NCBI GenBank assembly: GCA_009711705.1
Contig: VENG01000020.1
Location: forward strand, 30,710-94,709
DNA: 64,000 bases
Source of the DNA: Bacillota bacterium
GTDB taxonomy: Bacteria; Bacillota; Desulfotomaculia; Desulfotomaculales; VENG01
Direction of reading: 5' to 3'
How positions within the stretch are numbered: the first letter of the stretch is position 1; every line of letters starts with the position of its first letter. Shown here one piece after another: positions 17,601 through 25,476 of the stretch. The notes under the pieces were generated by a model. It worked only from the letters and a program-made list of their open reading frames with translations, was not told the DNA's origin and made no database searches. The position numbers and the translations under genes were made by a program.

Positions 17601-17664
17601 AAACGGCTCCCTTTTTCTTTGTAGTCATTTGGTGTACTATTGCACTCTTTTTATTTGAACTCAC
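14629..17664 (-). CDS. hdrA: HdrA-like flavoprotein with duplicated HdrA core
   Basis: About 1011 residues. The likely start is GTG at 17664, eight bases after GGGGAGG. The protein opens with a complete HdrA-type FAD domain ([12 protein letters not shown]...[18 protein letters not shown]) with ferredoxin motifs [12 protein letters not shown] and [11 protein letters not shown]. It then has, from about residue 470, a second HdrA N-domain ([27 protein letters not shown]), a second Rossmann motif [12 protein letters not shown] (about 605) and a C-terminal pair of [4Fe-4S] motifs [11 protein letters not shown] and [12 protein letters not shown]. HdrA is the flavin-bifurcating hub of Hdr complexes. 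The tandem arrangement implies two FADs per chain. Confidence 0.92.
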   Translation of the reverse strand: MSSNKKSAIVHQMTTKKKGAVLVIGSGISGMQSSLDLAESGFKVYLVERKPSIAGTMPMLDKTFPTNDCSMCILSPKVVDVGGHMNIEVMTMSELIDLEGEPGNFQASIKTHPRYVDVDLCVSCGRCETVCPQTVTNKFNQGLDECKAIYKPYAQAFPNAYVIDKENCIECGQCEEKCGRNAIDHNMQEEVKSLNVGAVILSPGFDIFDAGLRGEFGFGVYDNVVTSLQFERLLSASGPHQGHLIRPSDGIEPKKVAFIQCVGSREPGKERNYCSGVCCMYATKEAMVAQEHAPGLQSSIFCMDVRAYGKGFEQYYKRGQDEYGIQYVKCMVSSVKELQQSKNLLLRYSMPDGSLQEEEFDMVVLSVGIQPSAGTVELARVAGVGLDEFGFCKTEGEICTTSREGVFVAGTFAGPKDIPETVAESSAAAAYVSRLLSDVRGTCTEMKPDIPERDVSGEPPRVGVFVCNCGINIGSVINVPEVAKYAKTLKDVAHASEFLFACAQDSLEKIKKRIKSQKLNRIVVASCTPRTHAPLFQNALSEAGLNPYLYEHVNIREHSSWVHKDEGDKATEKAKDLIRMSVAKSRTLSPIYTTFTDINRKALVVGGGAAGMSASLSLAEQGFDVCLVEKTTELGGNLKDLHYSIYGRQPGAILEGLKNKVTDHAGIKVLKGSEVVEVGGYPGSYRTKINTAGEMQEIVHGCTVLATGAEEVKPSEYHYGESPKVVTQTELEGKISRGEMTGIKNVVMIQCVGSRSEERPYCSRICCTQAVKNALKIKDTNPEVNVYVLYRDLRVYGTKEKYYTEARQKGVIFIRYEPEEKPEVIAGENGVEVKIKDHILGYTLAIDADVLALSTGVMPGADNEKLSQLFKASLNDEGFLLEAHMKLRPVDFAADGLYLCGLAHSPKLVSESIAQANAAAMRAVTLLSKDRLQNVAMTATVDEETCIGCGLCVKSCSYDARYIDEDTGVAGVTGVLCQGCGACVVACPSGASQQKGFEKGQMLALMKAAMF

Positions 17665-17679
17665 TTTGTTCACCTCCCC

Positions 17680-20600
17680 TTACAGCAGTGCAGCCTTTAA
17701 GGCCGCCAGCATTTGTGACTTTTCAAAACCTTTCTGTTGCGTGGCACCGTTAGGGCAAGCCACCACGCACGCACCGCAGCCCTGACAAAGTACATCAGTT
17801 ACCTTAGCCACCTTATTGATAGGATCAATTTCCCGCGCATTATAACTGCACGCCTCCACGCATACCCCGCAGCCTACGCAGCGCTTCTTATTCACCGTGG
17901 CGGTAATGCCTACATTTTCCAATTTTTCCTTGGATAGCAGTGTGGCCGCCCGCATAGCCGCTGCATTGGCCTGCTGCACTGATTCTCCCACCAGTTTCGG
18001 GGCATGAGCCAGCCCGCACAGATAAAGTCCTTCGGCAGAGAAATCAACCGGGCGCAACTTCATATGAGCTTCTAAAAGGAACCCGTCAGCGTCCAATGGC
18101 ACTTTGAACAGCTGACTGAGCCTCTGGTTTTCCGTGTTGGGCACGATGCCGGTACTGAGCACCAGTAAGTGCGGCTCAATGGTGATAAGCTCGCCTAGTA
18201 CATGTTCTTTAACAGTTACGGAAAGGGTGTTATCCTGCTCGCTTACTTTAGGCTTTTCTTGTTCATTGTAACGGATAAAGATGATACCTTTTTGTCTGGC
18301 CCTGGTGTAGTATTTCTCCATCAGCCCATAGGACCGAATGTCACGGTAAAGTATATATATGTTGGCACTGGGATTGATCTCCTTAAGCTTGAGTGCATTT
18401 TTGAGTGCCTGCTGACAGCATATTCGGCTGCAGTAAGGCCTGTTTTGATCTCTTGAGCCTACGCACTGTATCATCACTATATTTTCCAGGTCTGTGCCGT
18501 CTCCCGATGCCAGTTTTTCTTCTAATTCAACTTGGGTTACCACCTGCGGGTGCCGGCCATAAAGATACTCTTCAGTTTTTGCGGCACCGGCACCGGTAGC
18601 TAATACGCTCCCGCCGTGCTCAAGCTCTTCGATTTTATCGCTTACTTTAATTGTTGTTCGATAGTTTCCAGGGTAGCCGTCCGAGTCTTGTATTTCAGCC
18701 CCGGTATAGACGGTGATTCTGTTATTATTCGTCACCTGATCAATTAAATTATTAAGCTCTAGTTGAGGATCCTGACCTTCTAAAGTGTATTGAATATGTT
18801 TCATGTGCCCGCCCAGTTGATGTTCTTTCTCAACCAGGCAGACGTCAAAGCCTTGCTCTGCCAGTGAAAGAGCCGCAGACATTCCCGCCGCTCCGCCTCC
18901 TATTACCAGCGAGGTATGGTTTACTTCGGTAAATGTCGGTGTCACCGGTTTTAAAAGGGCAACCTTGGCTATAGCCATCCTTACCAGGTCCTTTGCTTTT
19001 TGGGTTGCCCCCGGCTTATTGTCACGGTGTACCCAGGAAGAGTGTTCTCTAATATTTACGTGTTCATAAAGGTAAGGATTGAGACCGGCCTCTCTCAAAG
19101 CGCTCTGGAAAAGCGGGGCATGCGTACGGGGGGTGCATGATGCCACCACTACCCGCGTAAGATCCTGCTCTGAAATTATTTCTTTGATTTTCTCTACGCT
19201 GTCCTGAGAACAAGTAAACAAGAATTCCTGAGCATAAACCACGTTTTCTATGCCCTTTACGTAATCAACCACGCCGGGAACGTTAACCACGCTGCCGATG
19301 TTGATACCACAATTACAGACAAACACTCCTATGCGAGGTTTTCCCTTGCCAACATTTTTCTCGGGCGGGTACCCTTTAACTTTGGTTAGTGTCCCCCGGG
19401 CCTCAGACAGCATGCGTGAGGCATAGCCTGCAGCGGCACTGGCATCGACTACGGTCTCCGGGATGTCTTTGGGCCCTGCAAACACTCCACTGGCGAATAT
19501 ACCCTGCTGTGTGGTCATGGCCTTGGAGAACTCCTGGGTTTTACAGAAACCGAATTCATTTAGCTCCACTCCAGCGGCTTTAGCCAATTCTTTTGAGCCG
19601 CATGAGGCTTTAAAGCCCACTGAAAGAACCACCATGTCAAATTCTTCCCAGTAGACATTTCCTTCCTCGTCGCTATACCTGATAGCCAGGTTGTCTGAAC
19701 CGTCAGGTGCTGGGTTTACGCTAAATATACGGCTCTTAACAAAACGTACACCTTGTTCGTCCCTGGCACGTGTATAGTATTTCTCAAAGTCTTTTCCATA
19801 AGAGCGCATATCCATCAGAAATATGGTGGTTTCCAGATCGCTGGGGCTATGTTCTTTAGCAATTACCGCCTCTTTGATAGCATACATGCAGCAGACAGAG
19901 GAGCAGTAATCGTGATCTATCTTGACGTTTCTTGAACCTACACATTGTATCCAGGCTATTTTGCTCGGCTCTTTTCCGTCGGAAGGACGTACCATGTGTC
20001 CCTGGTACGGGCCGGAGGCGGACAGTATACGTTCGAATTCTATACTGGTGAGTACATTAGGAGATTGTTTATAGCCAAAGTAGTCCAGCTCGGAGGGGTC
20101 ATATATGTCTGCGCCCGGATTTAATATGATCGCTCCTACTTCTATTTCCTCTTCTTTGTCTTTGGTGGTATGCTCAATGGCGTTAGCCTGGCATACCTTT
20201 ACACACTCTCCGCACTCGGAGCACACTCCGCAGTTAAGGCAGCGATCTGCTTCGCTATGGGCCTTCTCTTCCGTTATGCCATGGGCCGCTTCCTGGAAGT
20301 TTTTAATTCGTTCCTTAGGTTCGACCAGGGTGGTTTCAACTCTTGGAATTTGGGTGTTGCCGGATTTGTGTAACGGAAAGCCTGCCACTTTCACACCGGC
20401 ATTGTTTTCTACGATCGAAACTTCTTCACCGCGCAAGAAACGGTCAATACTAAAGGCGGCTTTCTTACCCGCACCGATAGCATCTATGACGGTGGCGGGG
20501 CCGGTCACCACATCGCCGGCGGCAAACACCCCGGCAATACTGGTGACACCGGTTTCCCTCGATGCCACAACCGTGCTTTTCTTAGATACATCTATACCAG

Positions 20601-22116
20601 TGTCTAGACCTGAGAGGTCAGGTTTCTGGCCTACGGCTAAAATAACATTGTCAACAGGTATCACAAACTCACTACCCTCTACCGGAACCGGGCGGCGGCG
20701 TCCACCTGAGTCTGCTTCTCCTAATTCATTGAGCATACACTCCAGCCCGGCAATCTTACCGGTGTCCTCTGTTATGGTCTTAGGACTGGTAAGCATCTGA
20801 AACTTGATGCCTTCCTCCAAGGCCTCATCAATTTCCTCCCGGGCAGCCGTAATCTCAGCCTCAGAGCGGCGGTAAACGATGGTGACTTCCTCCGCTCCCA
20901 GGCGTAACGCCGTCCTGGCCGCATCCATGGCAGTGTTACCACCGCCGATTACAGCAACTCGCTTACCTATTTCTACCTTTTCACCCAGGTTGGCATTCCT
21001 AAGCAGGTCAACACCGGAAATTACCCCATCCAGCTCTTCCCCGGGCAGATTTAAGGAGATACCTTGATGAGCCCCCAAGGCCAGAAATACGGCTTTATAT
21101 CCCTGCTGTTTTAACTCCTCTAAAGTAAAATCCACCCCTAGCTTGCTGTTCAATTTAATTTCAATCCCCTGTTTTTCCAGTAGGCTAATTTCCAGCTCCA
21201 ACACTTCTTTAGGAAGCCGGTATTCCGGAATTCCTACACGGAGCATCCCCCCGGCAGCGGACAAGGCTTCAAACACAGTAACCTGGTAGCCAAGTTTAGC
21301 CAGCTGATAAGCGTTGGATAATCCTGCGGGTCCGGAACCGATTACAGCTACTTTTTCCTCTTTTGGTGAGTGGGTTTCAGGCAGGGGTAATAGTGCAGGG
21401 TCACTGTAAGCTTGGTCCGCGGCAAATCTCTTTAACTCTCTTATGTTAACCGGGCTATCCACACTTCCCCTGTGACATTGGGACTCACAGGGATGCGTAC
21501 AGACCCTGCCGCATACGGCCGGCAAGGGGTTATTTTCGTAAATTAAGCTCCAGGAGTCTATGTATTTACCCATTTTAATCAATTGCACATATCCCTGGAC
21601 GTTTACACCGGCGGGACATGCGTCTCTGCAGGGCGGAGTGCCTTTCTTTTCAATGGCATATGCAGATGGCATGGCCTGGGCGTAAAGCTTGTAAACAGCT
21701 TTTCGGTTACCCAGTTCGCCGTCAAATTCACTGGGCAGCTCCACTGGGCAGGCGGTGGCACATTCCCCACAGCCGGTACATTTATCTAAATCAACGTATC
21801 TTGCTTTTTCGTCCAGTTTAACCCTAAAGTTCCCAGGCCCGCCATTAACTTCTTTCACTTTTGCACCGGTAATAATATCAATGTTTAAATGCCTTCCTAC
21901 ATCTACCAGCTTGGGGGAGACAATACACATGGCGCAGTCGTTGGTGGGAAATGTTTTGTCCAACCTGGACATGGTTCCCCCAATGGCAGGTTTCTCCTCC
22001 ACTAGGTGCACCTTTAGCCCGGACTCAGCCAAATCTAAGGCGGACTGCATTCCGCTTATGCCGCCGCCAACGACCATAACCGAGCCTTTCACGCCCTCAT
22101 GTTCACTAATAGTCAC
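17680..22116 (-). CDS. hdrA: HdrA-like flavoprotein with inserted GltD/NfnB-type NAD(P)H module
   Basis: About 1478 residues from the GTG at 22116 (AAGGAGG eight bases upstream). The architecture matches the neighbouring HdrA (FAD domain GGGISGMQ...NDCAMC; ferredoxin motif CTGCGECATACP; second HdrA N-domain [18 protein letters not shown] at about 928; [10 protein letters not shown] at about 1070; C-terminal CVGCGVCVEAC and [11 protein letters not shown]). Between residues of about 159 and 625 it carries an entire GltD-like domain: CRDACPAGVNVQGY and CGRVCTHPCESQC cluster motifs, FAD motif VAVIGSGPAGLS (about 256) and NAD(P)H motif VAVIGGGNTAMDAA followed by VYRRS (about 387-418). The insert sits exactly before a ferredoxin motif that the paralogue has uninterrupted. 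This suggests direct NAD(P)H coupling. First gene of the operon. Confidence 0.93.
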   Translation of the reverse strand: MTISEHEGVKGSVMVVGGGISGMQSALDLAESGLKVHLVEEKPAIGGTMSRLDKTFPTNDCAMCIVSPKLVDVGRHLNIDIITGAKVKEVNGGPGNFRVKLDEKARYVDLDKCTGCGECATACPVELPSEFDGELGNRKAVYKLYAQAMPSAYAIEKKGTPPCRDACPAGVNVQGYVQLIKMGKYIDSWSLIYENNPLPAVCGRVCTHPCESQCHRGSVDSPVNIRELKRFAADQAYSDPALLPLPETHSPKEEKVAVIGSGPAGLSNAYQLAKLGYQVTVFEALSAAGGMLRVGIPEYRLPKEVLELEISLLEKQGIEIKLNSKLGVDFTLEELKQQGYKAVFLALGAHQGISLNLPGEELDGVISGVDLLRNANLGEKVEIGKRVAVIGGGNTAMDAARTALRLGAEEVTIVYRRSEAEITAAREEIDEALEEGIKFQMLTSPKTITEDTGKIAGLECMLNELGEADSGGRRRPVPVEGSEFVIPVDNVILAVGQKPDLSGLDTGIDVSKKSTVVASRETGVTSIAGVFAAGDVVTGPATVIDAIGAGKKAAFSIDRFLRGEEVSIVENNAGVKVAGFPLHKSGNTQIPRVETTLVEPKERIKNFQEAAHGITEEKAHSEADRCLNCGVCSECGECVKVCQANAIEHTTKDKEEEIEVGAIILNPGADIYDPSELDYFGYKQSPNVLTSIEFERILSASGPYQGHMVRPSDGKEPSKIAWIQCVGSRNVKIDHDYCSSVCCMYAIKEAVIAKEHSPSDLETTIFLMDMRSYGKDFEKYYTRARDEQGVRFVKSRIFSVNPAPDGSDNLAIRYSDEEGNVYWEEFDMVVLSVGFKASCGSKELAKAAGVELNEFGFCKTQEFSKAMTTQQGIFASGVFAGPKDIPETVVDASAAAGYASRMLSEARGTLTKVKGYPPEKNVGKGKPRIGVFVCNCGINIGSVVNVPGVVDYVKGIENVVYAQEFLFTCSQDSVEKIKEIISEQDLTRVVVASCTPRTHAPLFQSALREAGLNPYLYEHVNIREHSSWVHRDNKPGATQKAKDLVRMAIAKVALLKPVTPTFTEVNHTSLVIGGGAAGMSAALSLAEQGFDVCLVEKEHQLGGHMKHIQYTLEGQDPQLELNNLIDQVTNNNRITVYTGAEIQDSDGYPGNYRTTIKVSDKIEELEHGGSVLATGAGAAKTEEYLYGRHPQVVTQVELEEKLASGDGTDLENIVMIQCVGSRDQNRPYCSRICCQQALKNALKLKEINPSANIYILYRDIRSYGLMEKYYTRARQKGIIFIRYNEQEKPKVSEQDNTLSVTVKEHVLGELITIEPHLLVLSTGIVPNTENQRLSQLFKVPLDADGFLLEAHMKLRPVDFSAEGLYLCGLAHAPKLVGESVQQANAAAMRAATLLSKEKLENVGITATVNKKRCVGCGVCVEACSYNAREIDPINKVAKVTDVLCQGCGACVVACPNGATQQKGFEKSQMLAALKAALL

Positions 22117-22265
22117 AGGAAATTCCTCCTTAATTATAGCCAGCGAAATTGATTGCAAAAAAAAGACGCAACTTTAGCAGCCCCATGATTATAATATCTT
22201 CTAAGCTTCACAGGCTTAATAAAGCTTTAACATGGAATAGACATTTACGCCTCAAGATTTTTTCT

Positions 22266-22313
22266 ACTATACTAGCGAAATATTACGCAACCATTATTTT
22301 TTGCCATTATATT
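22266..22313 (-). promoter_or_regulatory. Promoter and palindromic operator of the hdrA operon
   Basis: A stretch of about 47 bases nearly identical to 25213-25260 upstream of the DsrMK-like operon. On the minus strand TATAGT (22271-22266) is a -10, and immediately upstream lies GCGTAAT-ATTTCGC (22288-22275), a near-perfect 14-base palindrome. The site overlaps the -10/-35 spacer, so it could bind a repressor or a MerR-like regulator. The untranslated leader would be about 145 bases. Confidence 0.55.
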
Positions 22314-22503
22314 TTAACCTATGTCAATTAGTCAATATCTTTTATATAAATTTTCGAGACAATGTACATTTCAATTTTTAGAATTGTGCATAATGCACTC
22401 TTCGACACACTTTCTAAATAATTTCGAAAACTTGTCCGAAAATATATTGACAGAAATATTTGCCTGCGCTTATAATAGGAACAATATTTCAATAAATAGT
22501 CCA

Positions 22504-22542
22504 TAAAAAAACTGAAAACCCGAATTTACCGGGCTTCCAGTT
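22504..22542 (-). terminator. Rho-independent terminator of the DsrMK-like operon
   Basis: Minus strand AACTGGAAGCCCGG...CCGGG-type imperfect stem ending in CAGTTTTTTT, 35 bases after the DsrK-like stop. The remaining 22117-22503 holds only the hdrA promoter region and AT-rich DNA with no gene. Confidence 0.75.
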
Positions 22543-22576
22543 AAATTATAAATATTAATTATTATGTTTAACTTTT

Positions 22577-24193
22577 TTACATCATCCCGGCTTCCTCATC
22601 AAGGAAATCTAGGAAAGGCCGTTCAAACTGCGGCATAGCGTTTACCACCAGCTCCACTAGGCCGCCGTAATGCACATTAAATTTGGCGGTAGTTTCATAG
22701 TATTCCAAAATATCTCTTATCGCCCCTTTACAGTTAGAGCAGGGGGCACAGACATATTTAGGGGTTTCAGGGTCTTCGATGGTGTCTTGGAAAGCATTCA
22801 GGATTTGTTTGAACTTCATCCTGCTGGCTACCTTATTTCTAAATTCAGGGAAATTAAAGGAGTTCATGATGGCAAATCCGCTGCCGCCACCGCAACAGTA
22901 GTTTCGTGCTCCGTTGGGAGTCATTTCCCTGAACTGCGGGCATATGGTTTTAATAATTTCCCGCTGCGGCATAATAAGGCCCATCATACGTGCCATATTA
23001 CAAGGGTCATGCAAGGTAACGGGGAAGTTATTCCGCGAGGGGTCCTGCTTGATTGCTTTCTTTTTAATCAGATCCTGCAGTAGTGGAAGAAAGCTTTCCC
23101 GGGGAATATTATCTTCACCGGCCACATTACGGTCCATGCTTACTGTTGCCGCCTTGTGGGCATGTCCACACTCACCGATCACGATTTTTCTAACACCAAG
23201 ATCTCTGGCGGCTTTAAATTGCTGAATTCCAATTTTCTTTGCCTGGGCATCATCGTAGAAAAGGCCGTAGTTTACGTTGTCGTATCCGATCATCTCGCTG
23301 CTCAGGGTCCAGTTCAGGCCTGCTTCTTCAAAGATGATAGCAAAGGCTGCCGGATTTTCGGGCCAGGCCAAAAATTCACCGGCATTATGAGTTAAAAGGA
23401 TATCGGCTCCTTTTTTGTCCATGGGAATTTTGTATTCTTTACCGGTCTTATCGTACATATCTTCTTCAATAAATTCAATTACGTCTAATAAAGCTGCTTT
23501 ATTCAGACCGGTGCTAGATCCAATCTTTAACTGGTTAACTGTTCCTTTTTCGTGTAGTGGTTTGGGGGCAATCCCCATTTCCATACTAAAGATCTTTCTG
23601 ATTTCCCTGGCTAAGAGCCCGTTATCAAGGCCCAAAGGACAAGTTTGGGCACAGCGCCGGCAAAGGTTGCAACGGTAGGCCAACTCTCCCAGGCGCAGGA
23701 TGGTCTCAATGTTTAAATCAATGTCTCCGCCGATGAAGCGGTTTACCAGGCTATCTCCGTTTTTATGTTTTCTGTATATTTTACGCAGTACTTCGGAACG
23801 AAAGATGGGCCTGTATATTTCTGTTTCGCCACTGGATTTAAAGGTGTGGCAGGCCTCTGAACAGGTGTTACACTTGGCACAGTATTCAAAGGAAAGCGCC
23901 AGGGGCTGTAGGTAACCCCGGTTGGTTTGGTCTGAAAAAAGTTTGTCCAGGCCACTAAGGAATTTTTTGATCATTTCTTGTTCTTCTTCTTTTGTTTTGG
24001 GCCTTGCCAGGGTGTCATTGCCCACAAACCCGTCCAGGCTGGTACAGAAGTCTTCTTTCCATGTGTCTTTAACGGGTTTAAATTCTGGTTCCATACCCGG
24101 CTTGTCATATGGGGCGGGCAGAGGCATCAATTTTTCCGGCCGGACTATGACGTCCGATGTTTTGCCCATATCTTGAGGTTTTATATTATCCAT
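22577..24193 (-). CDS. DsrK/TmcB/HdrD-like iron-sulfur protein
   Basis: A 538-residue cytoplasmic-facing protein of the HdrD/DsrK family. It has two [4Fe-4S] motifs, CAKCNTCSEACHTF (about residue 108) and CNLCRRCAQTCP (about 175), followed by a catalytic CCG-type region: HDPCNMAR, YCCGGGSG (about 437) and CAPCSNCK (about 487). DsrK takes electrons from a membrane cytochrome b and reduces a disulfide, such as DsrC trisulfide in sulfate reducers. The gene follows a DsrM-like membrane subunit by 35 bases. Without dsrC or dsrAB nearby it may be a paralogue with another substrate. Confidence 0.88.
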   Translation of the reverse strand: MDNIKPQDMGKTSDVIVRPEKLMPLPAPYDKPGMEPEFKPVKDTWKEDFCTSLDGFVGNDTLARPKTKEEEQEMIKKFLSGLDKLFSDQTNRGYLQPLALSFEYCAKCNTCSEACHTFKSSGETEIYRPIFRSEVLRKIYRKHKNGDSLVNRFIGGDIDLNIETILRLGELAYRCNLCRRCAQTCPLGLDNGLLAREIRKIFSMEMGIAPKPLHEKGTVNQLKIGSSTGLNKAALLDVIEFIEEDMYDKTGKEYKIPMDKKGADILLTHNAGEFLAWPENPAAFAIIFEEAGLNWTLSSEMIGYDNVNYGLFYDDAQAKKIGIQQFKAARDLGVRKIVIGECGHAHKAATVSMDRNVAGEDNIPRESFLPLLQDLIKKKAIKQDPSRNNFPVTLHDPCNMARMMGLIMPQREIIKTICPQFREMTPNGARNYCCGGGSGFAIMNSFNFPEFRNKVASRMKFKQILNAFQDTIEDPETPKYVCAPCSNCKGAIRDILEYYETTAKFNVHYGGLVELVVNAMPQFERPFLDFLDEEAGMM

Positions 24194-24228
24194 ACAGTGT
24201 GTCCACCTCTCCGATTACTCTCTTACTG

Positions 24229-25137
24229 TTATTTTTTCTCCGGGGCTGCAGCACCGGGATTAATATGGGGTGCCGACCATGCTGTACTGGGCTTATAACT
24301 CAGGTTTTCTTTAACTTTTTCTTCCATCTTGGAGTTCCTTAAGTTGGGTTCATTTTCCCATAATACTTTATGAAAGGCGAAGTATTTGCCTACATAGTGA
24401 CTCATTTTGGTCTGGGGAATATAGATCATTAAAGCGCCCAGTAGTACAATGTGTACAGTTAAAGCAGCATTGGCCGTAATGGGCGAGAAAGTTATCAGGC
24501 CTTTAAATATCTCGCGGCCGTAATTAAAGGCCGGGTCCGCGCTCCATACTACCAGCCCTGATAGCGCTACAGCAAAAAGGAAAAGTAGGTTAAAGTATTC
24601 CTGCGGGGTTGTATATTTACTGAATGCATTATTGACTATTCTTTTGATGACCAGTCCGCCGGAACCAATTGTCAACAAGGCTACACCTGCGAGTCCTGCA
24701 TATAAGGTTAGATAATAAATAATTGCGGTCACTGGGCTGGTGTTAACGGCAACTACCGGCGTCCCCGTTAATTCCACGATTGCTCCAACCAGCAGCAGAA
24801 CAGTCCACAGTCCCAGCAAGTAAATCCCTAAATGAAGTGAGTAGCTTAGATACCACTGCCTCTTTTGATTGACAAAAAGGTTTTTGATAAAGAGCATTTC
24901 TTTTAGCATTTCTTTCATTTCACCCATGTGAGAAACTTTTCTGGGCTTTGTCCAGTACTCCAATTCCTCGTAATAGGACCCGCCGTAATGACCTCTTTCA
25001 CCCGGCTCCTTGGGCACAGGATAGAGTTCCCATCGTCCATGTAGGGGCATTTTTGCGTATTGGCATGCCCGGTAAATGGACAGGCCGATAAAAGCCCCTA
25101 TAGACACGTAAATAAATAGTAATAGTGCCAAGTTCAC
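24229..25137 (-). CDS. DsrM/TmcC-like membrane cytochrome b subunit
   Basis: A 302-residue integral membrane protein of the nitrate-reductase gamma type, with an N-terminal helix, a cytoplasmic loop of about 80 residues, and four to five further helices. Candidate haem-ligating His residues lie in YSLHLGIYLLGLW (about residue 103) and LTVHIVLLGALM (about 225). It would exchange electrons with menaquinol and pass them to the DsrK-like protein encoded next. The GTG start is behind AAGGAGG. A perfect 10-base-pair hairpin lies in its 5' leader. Confidence 0.85.
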   Translation of the reverse strand: MNLALLLFIYVSIGAFIGLSIYRACQYAKMPLHGRWELYPVPKEPGERGHYGGSYYEELEYWTKPRKVSHMGEMKEMLKEMLFIKNLFVNQKRQWYLSYSLHLGIYLLGLWTVLLLVGAIVELTGTPVVAVNTSPVTAIIYYLTLYAGLAGVALLTIGSGGLVIKRIVNNAFSKYTTPQEYFNLLFLFAVALSGLVVWSADPAFNYGREIFKGLITFSPITANAALTVHIVLLGALMIYIPQTKMSHYVGKYFAFHKVLWENEPNLRNSKMEEKVKENLSYKPSTAWSAPHINPGAAAPEKK

Positions 25138-25174
25138 AATTCCTCCTTTTTAATATTATAATTATATTAGATAA

Positions 25175-25205
25175 AGTTGCAAAAGTAGTGTCTCTTTTTG
25201 CAACT
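25175..25205 (-). promoter_or_regulatory. Leader hairpin of the DsrMK-like operon
   Basis: AGTTGCAAAA / TTTTGCAACT, a perfect 10-base stem with an 11-base loop, located between the promoter at 25212 and the start codon at 25137. Too AT-rich and lacking a T-run to be a terminator; possibly an mRNA-stability or protein-binding element. Confidence 0.5.
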
Positions 25206-25211
25206 TTTACT

Positions 25212-25260
25212 ATTATACTAGCGAAATTTTGCGCATTGATTATTTTTCTGTCATTATATT
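25212..25260 (-). promoter_or_regulatory. Promoter and operator of the DsrMK-like operon
   Basis: Minus strand TATAAT (25217-25212) preceded by GCGCAAA-ATTTCGC (25234-25221), matching the hdrA-operon promoter block over about 47 bases with one indel. Shared sequence upstream of two electron-transfer operons implies co-regulation. Confidence 0.6.
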
Positions 25261-25350
25261 CGAAAATACTATGGCTCGTCAACCATTTACCTTAACAATT
25301 AGCCACTTCTAAAAGTTAGGTTTATAATTAATAGAAAGGTAAAGCCTCAT

Positions 25351-25452
25351 AAAAAAAGCACGCTAAATCATTTACTTATAGCGCGCTTGTCAATATTTTA
25401 AAGTATCACAAAAATATCCCACCGTGGCCACTCAAATAGCCTCGGTGGGATA
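25351..25452 (-). terminator. Two tandem terminators after the FrdA-like gene
   Basis: The first stem met is TATCCCACCG / CGGTGGGATA (25415-25452), followed on the minus strand by a T-run. The second, AGCGCGCT / AGCGTGCT, ends in T7 (25351-25388). Together they insulate the upstream operon from the DsrMK promoter. Confidence 0.8.
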
Positions 25453-25476
25453 TTTAATAATAATCACCTTTAATAA

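Noticed and set aside
17225..17785. Long plus-strand open frame opposite hdrA
   Set aside because: Antisense shadow of two well-supported HdrA genes; codon pattern simply mirrors them.
20105..20800. 231-codon plus-strand open frame opposite the GltD insert
   Set aside because: Shadow frame, rich in Ser, Thr and Pro, no ribosome-binding site, inside conserved coding sequence.
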